Source: Diplodia intermedia
Lineage: Eukaryota; Ascomycota; Dothideomycetes; Botryosphaeriales; Botryosphaeriaceae
Length of the DNA: 64,000 nucleotides
NCBI GenBank assembly: GCA_021495925.1
Contig: JAKEKT010000055.1
Coordinates: forward strand, 62,001-126,000
Direction of reading: 5' to 3'
Part shown: positions 11,608-22,830 of the stretch, in pieces
Position numbering within the stretch: the first letter of the stretch is position 1
Layout: the number at the start of each line of letters is the position of its first letter
Notes under the pieces: generated by a model
What the model saw: only the letters and a program-made list of their open reading frames with translations
The model's database searches: none
What the model was told of the DNA's origin: nothing
Translations under genes and position numbers: made by a program

Positions 11608-11695
11608 ACAGCAACAACAGCAGCAGCAACAACAACAGCAACAACAACAGCAACAACAACAGCAACAACAACAACAACAACAGCAGCAGAAGCAG
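11608..11695. repeat. CAA/CAG trinucleotide repeat
   Basis: An almost uninterrupted run of CAA and CAG triplets on the plus strand, outside any supported coding sequence. Confidence 0.9.
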
Positions 11696-11839
11696 CACGA
11701 AGAGCACGAGATAAGAGACACAACAGTCTGGAAAACAAAAAAGAAAAAGTCAGACAGCACAGCAGCATCCGAACAGTCAAAGAACCGACGAGAAGCAGAG
11801 CAGAGCAGAATACGTGAATCGGGGCGAGCTCCCAGGAGA

Positions 11840-11841
<2 letters not shown>

Positions 11842-11881
<40 letters not shown>
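11842..11881. repeat. (GA)n dinucleotide repeat
   Basis: About 20 consecutive GA units in the intergenic spacer; a likely length-polymorphic microsatellite. Confidence 0.9.
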
Positions 11882-11883
<2 letters not shown>

Positions 11884-13762
11884 CAAGATTCCAATCGACG
11901 ACACGACAACAGAAGGAAGGAGCTCAGCTCAGCATTCAGTTCCCCAACGTACGTGACAAGAGGAGGGGACCCCTCGCCGACTCGAAGGTACAACAATGAC
12001 ATCAGATCGTCGTCGTTGCCGTCGTCGTCGTCGTCGTAGTCGTCGTCGAAGAAGGACGCCACGATCTCTCCCACTCCCACTCTCTCTCTCTCTCTCCCAA
12101 CACGCGAACCACGGCTGACGTGATGGACCCTCCCTCCTCCCCCCTCCCCCCGGTCACCACACCACGGCCGCACGAGCCAGCCGGCCGGCCGGCAGCACAC
12201 GCATCATCATCATCACACACATCCACTACGCTATGAAACCAATCCCCCCGTTCCGTTCCGTTCCCCACCCAGCTGAAAAGAGAAAAGAAAGAAAGAAAGA
12301 AAATACGACGGACGGAAGCGCTAGGGCGGTGGCGGTGGCGGAGGCGGTGCAACGGAAAGAGAAAAAAAACCAACCCCCCTCCCCACTCGGAAGTCCGGCA
12401 TGGATCCAGGGGTGATGTGATGGGGTGGGGAGAGCGGGATCGGGATGGACGGGAGAGAGAGGAGAGAGACAGAGAGAAAAGGAAAAAGGAAAGAAACAAA
12501 GCAAGAAAGAACAGTGCGAATCGCGCCCATCCAAATTTATGAACATCGGGATGGGAGGGGAGGGGAGAGAGGGAGGGAAGAAAGGCACATAGTAACGTGA
12601 ATGTTTGCCTCCCCTTCCCCCCACAGGTAATAATAAGCTTTATTCGGTGGAGACTCCGACACCCTGAAAATAGCAGAAGCTCATTTCGGGCGCCGGCCAT
12701 CTCCAGCGAGCGGCTTTGATGAGTGATATGAGTGATGAGTGGCAAAATCCGAAAAGAGTGCGAGAGAAGAAGGGGAAGAGAGAGAGAGAGAGAGAGAGGT
12801 CTTCTCATCCCCTTTTTCCGATCCCTCTTTGCTTGTGGGTGGTGCGTGCGTCGCGGAAAGTGGCATCGCGGTCGTCGTAGACATTAAAATGGGCATCTTT
12901 TGATCGTGAAAGGCGTTAACGCGTTTCGTCTTTGGCTCCGTATCTCGGAGGGGATGGGACCGTCGCTGAGCCGTGCTCGACCCACCGCATTCTCGCCAAC
13001 GAGCGATGGGCGATGCCGGTCGGTGCCACCAACCAGAGCGGGGGACGGTGATCTTTCAGTCGTTCATTACGCGAGTTTTTGCAGCCGTCATCGCCACGCC
13101 CGAAGTTCTCCGAAAAGGAATACGTGGACGGGAAACGGAAGTTTCTCAAAAAGGTGGAGAGATTGATGAGGAAAGTGTGAGATAAACAGTAAATGGTTGC
13201 GTTCCCTGCCTTAAATGCGCACCAATACTAAGCAAGCAGGGTCAAACTAGCAAAAACGAGCCCAATCAACACTAACAGGGATGGACGAACAAGACCGATC
13301 AATAATACAATGCAAGTTCCCGCCCGCCACGAAGGGGAAGGCATAGAATAAAACGAACCAGCGATGACTGAAGGAAGGCCACGGATGACAAGGAAGAGAA
13401 AAACGACGACGGCAGCGGCACCAGCAGCAGCAACGAGCATCCAGAATTTGAATCCAACACCCCCATAAATGCTTTTGTATTCTCTTCGTCTCTTTTCAGA
13501 AGGCAAGACAAGTACCCAAATCGTCACTAATTCTCTTTTTCGCGGATCCAGAGGAAAGGTTGGGGATATCGATCGAGTAAGGAAGGCGATGTGAGGAGCG
13601 TGAACCCCGTAATGTTAGTGGTCTACATTTCGTAGCGTCATTCGTCGTATACGTCATGAAAGCCCCTTTCCCCTGGCGATTAAAGAATTGGGGCTTCTTG
13701 TTGGAATTTTTTCGGCCGTTCCTTCTTTAGTGCGTAGATGGGCGTGACGGGGTATGCTGCAT

Positions 13763-15722
13763 TCACTCGACGACAATTTCGACGCCCGACTGCGACGAGA
13801 GCTCGTCGCTTCCGCGTCCGTGGTGACCGTTCTGTCTTCCGCGCGAGAAGCCCGAGCCGCGCTCCGGGATGGGCCCGCGGGGCTGGCGCGTGGGCAGGCC
13901 CTGGCTGCGGTCGCGGCTCTGCTCACCCTCGTAGTTGTTGCTGAAAGACCGGTGCCCGCCGATCGGGCCGGGGTTCCTGTCCGACTCCCACGAAACCATG
14001 CCACGCAGGCCGCGGGGGCTGCCGCCCTGGCCGAATCCGCCGCCCAAACTCATGCCGCTCAGGCCGTTGACGAGGAGGCTGTCGTCCCGGTTGGCCATGG
14101 AGGTCGCAGTCGGCGTGAGGCTCGGGTTCGTCGACGAAGTGCCGTAGTCCTGGTACCTGTTAATGTTCCCACCGAGCGTCGCCGGAAAGCTTGCAGTTGA
14201 AGGTACCGGAGATGGCGTATATGAGCGCAGATCAGCGTAGGACTTGGCGGCCCTCAGGTTGGGCGCCGCGGTCAAGCCACCGCCGGGCGAATCGGGGAAG
14301 CCGAGCAGGCCCGACGACTGGCGGCCGAGGGTGCCGCCGTAGAAGCCCTCGCGAACATCGCTGAAATCGGTCGTGGCGGCGCGGTTGAGCCCGCGTCTTT
14401 GGGGATCGAGGGGGTGGCTGGTGGGAGCCATCTGCGACATCGGCGGACTCGTGTCCGGGGCTGGGTACTTGTACACGTGCACCTGTCGCTGGTCGCCCAT
14501 GCCCTTGGAGTTGTGTGACAAACCCATCTGGTGCGCGATCGTGTGGCAGACACGGCGCTGCGAAGGGGTCAGAGTGGAGGGGAAAACCAAGACGTCACGG
14601 TTGGGATCTTCCTTGAAAAGCAGCAGCTGCGAGTAGAACTGCAGCACCTGCGGGTCGTTCATGTCCACCTCTGCACACACCGAACAAGTTAGCCCTGACA
14701 AAGCAGCTTGACTGGGTCACGTTACCTGGCTGCCTACCGTTGACTGGAGAGGGCGAGGTGGCCGGCGGCACATGAGACGACATGGACGACAGCGACGGCT
14801 GGTTGTGCAGCTGGCCGGCCGGCATGGGTCTATGCTGCTCTTCCAGCTGACCCCTGCGCTCCCTCTTCTCCCGTTCGATTCTTTCCCTCTCGGCCAGCGG
14901 GAGCATCTTCTTGTACTCGACACGCAATTTTCTGCCCTGCAGCTCAAAGTGGTTCATCGTCTCGATGACGACCGCCGTCTCCTCGGCCGTGGTGAAGTTG
15001 GCGAACGCCAGGCCGCGGAAAACGCCATTGTCAAAGTGGTAGTTGAAGGCGTACGGCAGCGGGAGGCGGAGGTCCGTCATCAGCTGCACCAGCTGCTCCT
15101 TCTTGACGGCGAAGGGGATGTTCTTGATGACGATGGCGGTGGGGATCAGCTCCTCATCGACCTCGGACGGCCCGTACGGGTCCTGACGCATCTGCGGCTG
15201 GCCGATTCCCTGTCCAAGTCCCTGCGGCAGGTTCTGGCCGCCACCCAGCGGCGCTCCGCCGAGGCCGGAGAAGGTGTTGATGGAGGGGAGCTGCTGCTGG
15301 GGCTGGTCGAGCCAAGTCTGCGGCAGGGGGCGTTAGCAATGGTCGAGGGTTGGAGATGGCGGGGGAGGTACCTGGGGGAGGGCGCTGCGACCGCCACGGG
15401 CCGAGGGCTTCATGCGGGTGGTCGCGTTGATGGCGGCCAAGCTGTTGTTCTGGCCAAAGGCGTTCGCGTTCCAGCCCTGGGCGGCGCCCAGCTCGTAGCC
15501 GCCGTAGCCGGCGTGGATGGTCGCGTTCAGGCGGTCGTTGTAGCGGGGCTGGTCGTAGCGGGGCTGGGGGTCCTCCTGGGCGTACAGGCCCTGGTTAAGC
15601 TGGCCGTAGGCGTCGAACTGGCGCGAGGGCTGGCGGTGCAGCGTCTGCGGCTGATGGCGCTGCGAGCCCGGCGAGCGGGCCGACGGGTTGTCGTAGTACA
15701 TGTCGTGCGGGTGGTTGCTCAT
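13763..15722 (-). CDS. RRM and R3H domain RNA-binding protein (Pin4 / Cip2 type)
   Basis: Cytoplasmic RNA-binding regulator of the fungal RRM-R3H family (S. cerevisiae Pin4, S. pombe Cip1/Cip2), linked in yeasts to mRNA stability, stress and cell-cycle checkpoints. Exons in transcript order: 15722-15372, 15317-14726, 14670-13763; 616 residues. The N terminus (1-160) is Gln/Asn/Tyr/Gly-rich. The RRM spans about 175-250 (TAIVIKNIPFAVKKEQL as the RNP2 region, FRGLAFANFTTAEETA as RNP1), followed by a charged RERIEREKRERR helix. The R3H domain at about 325-380 shows the R...H signature in SQRRVCHTIAHQMGLSHNS. The C-terminal ~230 residues are disordered and Arg/Gly-rich near the end. Introns are 54 and 55 bases; the second joins CCA G to AG GTG, giving PEVDMNDPQ. 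Confidence 0.9.
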
Positions 15723-17900
15723 TCTTCAGGGGGGTGCGGTGTCGAGCGGTGAAAAAAACGAGCAGGGTGGTCGTGTCGTCGTGCCGGAGTCGTCAGAGCA
15801 AACTCAAAGAGCCGCGTGGTGCATCCGAGGAAACGGCGCTTCGACGGCCAGGATTGTCGCTTGGCGGGCAGCGCGACTTCAGCGGCTCGACGGAGGGTGG
15901 CGGCGCGGGTGCGGTGCGAGAGCCTTGCAGCGCAGAGAGAGGGAGAGGCGAGCAGAGGTGTGGGCGGGCAGGCACTAGCAGCTGAGGCCCGACAGGCACT
16001 GGCGCGGCGGCACGGCGCGGGCTAAGTGCTGGTCGAAGGGGCAAGAGGCGGCCGCGTGTCTCGCGCGAAGCAATCGACTGCCAGTGGCACGAAATTTCAG
16101 AGGTGGCTCGTCACGAAAGCAGGTTAGCGCGGAGGAGCGCCTGGCGGCGGCGGGCAGGCGTCGGGGAGCGCAGCGAGAGGCCGGGAGCGCAAGGCAGGAC
16201 TGCTGAGGACGGAGGAGGAGAGGGCGGGCGCGCGGCGGCATCAATAAGAGTGAGGGTGCGTATAACCCCTTTTGCTCGCGCCCGGCAATAACCAGCCAAG
16301 GAGGGACCACCAGAGCTTCGTTCGGCCCGCCCCAGGGGACCTTAGAACGAGCTCGAGCCGCACAGCCCGCCATCGTCATGGCAAACGCGTGGGTATGCGC
16401 CAGCGCTGCCCGTCGCCCGGCAACAGCCACCCCCAGCTCGCTGCGCTTCCCAAGAGTACAAGCAAATGGCTCGCTTGACGCCCCACACGCGCGCAGCGGC
16501 TCACACTCCGGCTCGACGGCCCCTTCGCTGCTGGCCCAAGCCGCCCGTTGCCGCAGCCCGCCAGGAAGCACGCCCCCGGCGCCGCCCAATCGAGCCCGCC
16601 CGCGCCCGCGCCCGCGAGCAGCGGCAGCAGCAGCAGCGCCATATCATGTCGCACAGCAGCATGCTGCTGCAGATCAACCGCGCCCCCGTATCCCACCTCC
16701 CATCCCGCCAATCCCACCAATCCCTCCCCGCCTGCTGTGATCACTCGCACCCAGCCCAGCGCGCCGCCTGCCTGGCAAATCACCCAGCCGCCCCGAACGA
16801 CCCGGCCCTCCGCTGGCGAGGCACAGCAGCCGCGGAGGCCGATCCTACTGGCCCCCTCCCCTCGAACCCCGGACCACCGCCCGCAGCAGCAGCCCGTCAT
16901 GTGATTGATTCAAACGGAGCGGCTTAAGCTTCTCTGTTTTGTTTCCCCCCCCCGTGAGACATCTACCTAGGGTGCTGCAGCAGGCGAGCCACTCACTACT
17001 CCAGCAGCGCCCCCCGTCCATGGTTCGCCGTGGCTCGCGCCGCGGGCGGCACGGTCCCACATGCAACGGTGCTTTGCTGGGCGTGGGCCCGGTGCTAGCG
17101 TCGCAGAGGAATGGGAGCTCTCGCTCTGGCAAAAGAAAAAGAGAAGGGGGAAAGAAAAAAAAAAGCAATGAGCGTTTGCATCGCCCATTCCGGTGATTGG
17201 GGAGCTGTGACTCGTCAGGGCGCTGGGAATGCTTCTCATGCGTCAGCTATGCCGTCATGCAACTCCGCCTTGGTTCACATCACGCAGCTTCGTCCAACCG
17301 TGGCGTGTTGTCAGAAAGCCCGCCGCCGCGCTTTTCGTCCTGACAGCAATGAGTCGACAGTCACACCTGGAACATATTGCCTCGTGTCGCCAATCCAAAC
17401 CCAAACGACCGCCGCGGTGCCATGGGGAGGCAGAGAGTTCATTGTCTACTTGCGACATTAAAAAGGCTTCCCACCTTGCCTACTGGAGCTAACACACTAA
17501 GCAGCCGTCTGGTCGCCCAACCCTTGGACTCCCGCCACGCCTAAACGAAAAACCCGAAGTAATATCGCAAACAGAGCGTTGCAGCAACGACCGTGAAAAG
17601 CCCGGCCTGGGTCAGAGGAACTGAATGTCCGTCGACAGTCATGTAGGTCAGAGGAGGGCGGACCAGCTGAGGGGTGGCCAATCGCGGTCCGAGAGACATG
17701 GAGCGCAGCAAAATTGTGACGCCGCTCCCCCCAGCCATCCGTGCGCAGCCCGAATGCTCGTGGTTCATAATCGTACATGCCCCATCCCCGCCATTTGTCA
17801 TTACGGATCGCCCATATCAATCGCCGGGCCGGGTATTTTATCGTTTTTTGGTTTCCCATCCTCCCAGAAAGACAGTATATCGCGCGCCGGGAAACACGGC
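15723..17900. other. Intergenic: upstream of the RRM-R3H gene, downstream of H2A.Z
   Basis: No supported gene. The first ~1.2 kb is very GC-rich and contains the leader and promoter of the RRM-R3H gene; a C-run lies at 16944-16953 and an A-run around 17154-17163. Overlapping open frames of 100-200 codons on both strands (for example 15975-16589 minus and 16466-16927 plus) are Ala/Arg/Pro-rich products of high GC with no domain. Confidence 0.55.
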
Positions 17901-18511
17901 CTAGACCTCGATGGCCTTCTTGCCCTTCCTCTGCTCGACCTTGAGCAGCAGCGCGCGGTTGATGTGGGGCAGCACGCCACCGAAGGCGATGGTGGCGCGG
18001 ATGAGCGTGTCGAGCTCCTCGTCGCCGCGGATGGCCAATTGGAGGTGGCGGGGCGTGATGCGCTTGACCTTGAGGTCCTTGGCGGCGTTGCCGGCCAGCT
18101 CGAGCACTTCGGCAGTCAGGTATTCGAGCACGGCGGTGAGGTAGACGGCGGCCTTGGCTCCGATGCGCGTGCGCTGGCGGGTGATGTTGCGGAGGTGACG
18201 CTTTATGCGGCCGCAGGGGAACTGGAGGCGACCGCGTCAGCACTGTTCTTGCCCCGAGCGCATCGGACGCGATGGAAAAAAAAGCGCTACGCGGAGCTCG
18301 GCCGTGATGTGGCGCGTCATGATAGAGGCGCGCATTCAGCCTTACCTGCAAACCAGCCTTCGCCGAGTGCGATTTGGACGTCTTGACGTTCTGGTCTCCC
18401 TTGCCACCCGTCTTGCCGCCAGTCTTGCCTGTATAACGCGGGAAAAGGACGCGTTAGCCGCCTCTCGAGAACGTGTTGAGGCCGAAAATTCATACCTTTT
18501 CCGCCGGGCAT
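17901..18511 (-). CDS. htz1: Histone variant H2A.Z
   Basis: Replacement histone deposited at promoter-flanking nucleosomes by SWR1-type remodellers. Exons in transcript order: 18511-18496 (16 bases), 18428-18346, 18221-17901; 139 residues. The N-terminal tail is MPGGKGKTGGKTGGKGDQ, rich in acetylatable Lys. The histone fold starts at SHSAKAGLQFPCGRIKRHL and continues through AAVYLTAVLEYLTAEVLEL, GNAAKDLKVKRITPRHLQLA and the H2A.Z acidic-patch segment GDEELDTLIRATIAFGGVLP. Features that separate it from canonical H2A: the longer acidic patch, HLQLAIRGDEELD, and no C-terminal SQ(E/D) phosphorylation motif (the tail is KVEQRKGKKAIEV). The three-exon structure with a tiny first exon also differs from canonical histone genes. 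Introns are 67 and 124 bases. Confidence 0.95.
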
Positions 18512-21500
18512 GATTATGCTTTGTATCTATTTGATGGTACGGATGAATCGAGACGAGGGGTGCGACCGTCGAGCCGAGGTCTGATTTGGTTGAAAATGCG
18601 GCGGGGTTGGGCGGGCGGTGGTGGGTGTTGTGTTATTCGAGACGGAACCCGCGCGTTTCTTTAGAATCGTGCCCAGGCGTAACGGGAACACCACGTGACC
18701 GCATGACAGCAACACCAGGCTGCAGCGTACAGGTGGCAACACGGGAGCCCGATGACTGCAGCACGCATCAGCAATGGGGTTCTGGGTGGATGCAAAGACA
18801 TCCTTGCATTACTTGACCAGTTTGGGTTGGTGTAGTCGTCGCGCGAGTCACGTGCTTGCATCTGATGTGGAATGCATCTGGGCAAACTGTCTTCTTCGAG
18901 GCGATGGCGCAACGCTGAAGGCCGTGTTAGCTGTTCGGCTTCCGAAACGACCGTAGGCATCTCGAGCAAGTTGACGGGGGAGGGAGAGTGAAAAGGAAAG
19001 AGAATCGCTGCTTTCTTGTGGGAAGAGGTTGCTACGACGCGAGTCGAGCAGACATCAGTTTGAGCCACTGCTGCCCTCGATCGCCCAAGAGCCAAGGAGA
19101 GGGCACTTCCCGATCGGGAGAGTGCATCCGAACGAGAGAATCCAACACATGAGGGACTGCCACTTACCGGTAGAGAGACATCCTGGCGGAAGTGAGCTGC
19201 CCTCGGGATGGGAGGCACCTGTACGGCAGCGTACCAACAGCCGCTGAGGTGGGCGCTCAGCCGGCCAAAGTGAATGCGCTTCGAAAAGCCATGCCGAAGG
19301 GGTGGACAAGCTCCTGCAAGCAGAGGTTGAGCCGATTCCGTGCTCTTTCCAGCATCCAGACGGCGCTGTAGAGGTTGTCGGAGGGCAAAATGCCGGCTCT
19401 CCGGCGAAACGTCAGGCCTTGCGCAGTCGGCGAACACGGCAATCCATCGCCATCTCGGGCATGATCTTCTCAACCTCATCGCCTCCATATACCGCGAGCA
19501 TGCAACGCTCCTAAATAGGGACACACGGCAATACAGGTTGCATGGGACGAGCATCTCAGTCAAGTTCTTGCATTGCACTGCAGAACTCGTTTCCTTCACA
19601 GCCTCTTTTCCACCGTTTCTACTACTCTCAGCCAATTGTACTTAGCAGTGCATGCTTCGGCATAATTACAGTGCTGGAGCCATTTGCGTCGTTCCTTCGC
19701 GTCATTCGAAAACCTGCTCATCAAGTCTGCTCCAATGAGACGCCGCGCTTTCCTCGCGAGGCGTCAAATCACCAGCAAAATTGAGAATTGCATCTGCATC
19801 ATGCAATCATTCAACTCTAGCATTTTGTTTTACCATGAGTCTATGGAAGTTTGGAATCACTATACTTTTGACCGGGTACTTCCGAAAGGCTCCAAGAGCA
19901 GAGTTCCTCATCCCTCCTTTGTACCAAATCCACTATGCACAACTCAGCCTCTTCCGCTGCAAACTACCAGGAATGATGAGCCTTTGCAAGTCTAGACCAT
20001 TTCGATTACCTCCAATTTCGCCCCCAAGTCACCTTCGCCGCTATATTCACCCCGCGAAACTCTCGGCATCCCAAGCTCCAAATTCACCCTTTTCCCGTTC
20101 CTTTTCCCTCTTCCTTTCCTCATTATTTCCCCCTTCTCAACTACCTCCGCTTTCTCATGGGTAATTTTCGTTCTCATGTTGCATTATGTTGTTGCCTGAC
20201 CTTCCGTATTTGTGAAAGCGACCTATTTCGAAAGTCGTGATCCCATTGTAGTGATGATTTGACACAAGACATGAAGCGCGTTAGTTCCTACGTCGCAGAT
20301 TCGCGCTGCCAGAATCGAAGTGTCAGCTTGAGTAACAAGGCGGGGCTATTCTGAGCCCTGTGTTGCTTGCGTTGTGCCTTTTCATGCAATTACAGCCAGG
20401 CACGCGGTGTATTTCGAGGCGAACACCTGTCCTTGGTAAGGCCTAGGTAAGTATTCAGAGCAAGAATGGCGGTTAGCATTTTCGCCTTCCGCTTTGCCGG
20501 CTACTCTGCATCGTGTAGGATCTCAAATCTGCGCATCTGCTTTCATTCGCGGTGCGGCAATGCTTTGTGCATTGGTTCTTTTTCTTTTGTTGTTGGTTCC
20601 TCTCGTTACTTTGATACCAATTGACCTGGTGTTCATCCAAAATGCATGGTGTGTGATTCCTGTTGTAGTTGAGTGTGATGAGCAACAAATTCGAGGCCTA
20701 AAAGCTGTCGAGGAAGCTTGCTGCTTATTGTCGAAGAAGAGCTTTGCTTGGACGAGCTGCTCGCTGTTTGCGTGACCGATCTCTTAGCAGTCGCGAAAAC
20801 TTCGATCGCACTGTACGAAATAACGCGACGATGCAAATAGTGTTACCTGTTGCCTTGGCCCCCATGCATGGCTGCAAGGAGAGCGAAAGTGTCAAGATGT
20901 TTCGACACACCGTTGTTCGGAATTGCTCCAGCAAGAAGAAGCAGGAGCTCGTGCAGGCCGTCATCGTCGATGCAAGGTGGTCATCACTCCATCCGCAAGC
21001 AGCCCACGGAGTAGTCTCCACCTTCCGCCGGGGCCGCCGCGCCGGACGGACGAGGCTGACGAGAGAAAAACGACAGATGACGCCCCAATCACCATCGTTT
21101 ACTTTTCTCTCCCCTTTCACAATCACATCCCCTTGCTCGGGGGGTGGGTTGCTCTATTGTCGTTCGTGAAACAGCAGCCAGCCAGCCAGTCAGCGACTGG
21201 CGGCGGCCGGACATCAAGCCCACCTCCGGCGGAAAAGCGCCACAGCAGCAGGCGTCGCGGGTTCCATGTTGACAGCGTAAGCCCTCATTCGACCGTGTTT
21301 CCCGAAGCGGTCTAGGCCCACTGCAGCCCAGCTGCACCCGGACCCTTTTCCCACGTGTTTTTCCCCAACGTGCATGTCATAGATGCATGCGCGTTCGCCC
21401 GCGTTAATGATGGTAGGCGGTGGGGCGCGCTCTCGCGTACTGCGTGGTGCTGGCGAAGAGCGACGTCACAGTAGCTATGCTGTAGAAGTATTGGAGGGGG

Positions 21501-22830
21501 AGATGTTCATGAGTCGCGGGCGATCGGGTGTTCATCTCCATCATCGGCGGCGGGGAAGATGCGGAAGGGCCTGGAGCAACGCCCTCGGCTATATGCCCGT
21601 GAGTGCGTTTGCGCCTCAATCATGACTCTGCTTCTCCCTCGCGTCGCTGACAGGTGATCGGGCTCGCGCTGGCTTCTGCCGTTCGGCGTGAAGGATGGGC
21701 GTCAAAAAGCCGCGTCCCCGAGAGGTCGAGGGCTGACGGGGAAACGAGCACGGATGACGATGGAAAGCACTGTTCTGCGGCCGGCCCTGCAACCGCGCCG
21801 GGCTGCCCAACGCACCGCGACGACAAAAGGCGGCGAGGACGGCGGCGGCGCGGCGGTATGGCGCTGGGCATCTCCGAAGCAGAAAAGTAGCGCAGGGGAC
21901 CGCTCTTAGCGTACCGGCGAACATGGGCGGCAGTCGCTGCATGATGATGTGCGGCGCACGCGCGGATAATAGGCCTGGAGCGCGCGGAAGGGCGCAGCTG
22001 CAGGCCGATGTGATGCGCTACGGTCAGGCGCGTCTCGAAGGTTGCAGCAGCAAGTAGTCAGGGCGTGTCCGATCCGGGCGACGATTGTCCTTCCCCTGAC
22101 TCTGCACGCAAACACGAACAAGACGAGCGCGCGCTTTGGTGACCTGACACCACGGCGGATGTGGCATCACGCTAGACAAATTGCCCGCTGGGATGAGCCC
22201 CGGAAAGCAGCAGGCCACCACACGTCAATGGGCCCGACTCTGGCGCGCCGCTCAGGCGTCCGGCGCGGTCTGCACCCGACACTTTGTAAACACACCGTTG
22301 CTGGCCGTGGCGGTCCCCTTTTTTCTGCTCGTGCCCTGCCGTTGCCCTGCTGCTGGTCCTGTTTCTCGGCACTCGATCCATGCCAACCGATGAGTTGTTT
22401 GGCTGGAGGGCTGACTTGAGTGCTGGTAATTGTGGGGCGGCCGTCCGCGCGACCATCGTTCTGCCGTGGCGCTCCCCTCTTGCTCGTTCTGGTTGCAGCT
22501 TCGTTGCTACGACGCCGACAACGCATCTGCCGTAGCCTCGCCCTCATTTAAATAGAAAAGCCCCGCGCGTCGTCGTGCCGCTCTTTTTCTGCCATTTCCT
22601 GCCCTGCGACTTTTGCTCCCGCGCACACGCCCGCCGCTGCGATCATCAAACGTCAGACAGGGAGCCTTCCAGACCGCCCATCCTCCTATCTTTCCGCCCT
22701 TTGCTCCGCCCACCGCCCGCTGGCCTTGCTTCTGCGCCCTCTGCTGTCCCGCTGCGCGTACTGGGCGTGCAATTGAGACCTTCCGGACGAGGCCGCGAAT
22801 CGTACGCTTGCTTCAAGCGTCGCGCCGAAA
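18512..22830. other. 4.3-kb intergenic region without a supported gene
   Basis: Upstream of both H2A.Z (minus) and the membrane protein (plus), so it must hold both promoters. ATTTAAAT at 22548-22555 is a candidate TATA-like element about 280 bases before the downstream ATG. The longest open frame, 324 codons on the minus strand (18661-19635), shows no domain and mixed composition. A 71-codon frame at 20560-20775 begins with a very hydrophobic segment and is treated under findings. The rest, 20.8-22.6 kb, is GC-rich without coding signature. Confidence 0.5.

Larger units (their letters stand above)
9430..13762. other. 4.3-kb gene-poor spacer with simple repeats
   Basis: The genes on both sides end here (convergent), yet they are 4.3 kb apart. 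The interval is dominated by simple sequence: (GT)n near 9940-9959, CAA/CAG triplets at about 11608-11695, (GA)n at about 11842-11881, CGT triplets at 12007-12047, GAAA repeats near 12284-12302 and a second GA run at 12778-12798. Strong purine/pyrimidine strand asymmetry holds over long stretches. The CAA/CAG tract is open in a glutamine frame for a few hundred bases but that frame has no ATG, so I do not call a protein. Very long untranslated regions or a non-coding transcript are possible. Confidence 0.55.

Noticed and set aside
11504..11980. Glutamine-rich reading frame over the CAA/CAG tract
   Set aside because: Open but without an ATG, and it runs into a (GA)n microsatellite; treated as non-coding unless RNA shows otherwise.
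14772..15752. 326-codon open frame on the plus strand
   Set aside because: Antisense to the RRM-R3H gene; composition reflects the reverse strand of its codons.
15975..16927. Overlapping 120-200-codon frames on both strands
   Set aside because: Both strands open over the same GC-rich promoter DNA with Ala/Pro/Arg composition; no homology recognised.
18661..19635. 324-codon minus-strand open frame in the H2A.Z upstream region
   Set aside because: No domain, Cys/Arg/Ser-rich composition, no leader context; short pieces in other frames look equally good, so no gene model is supported.
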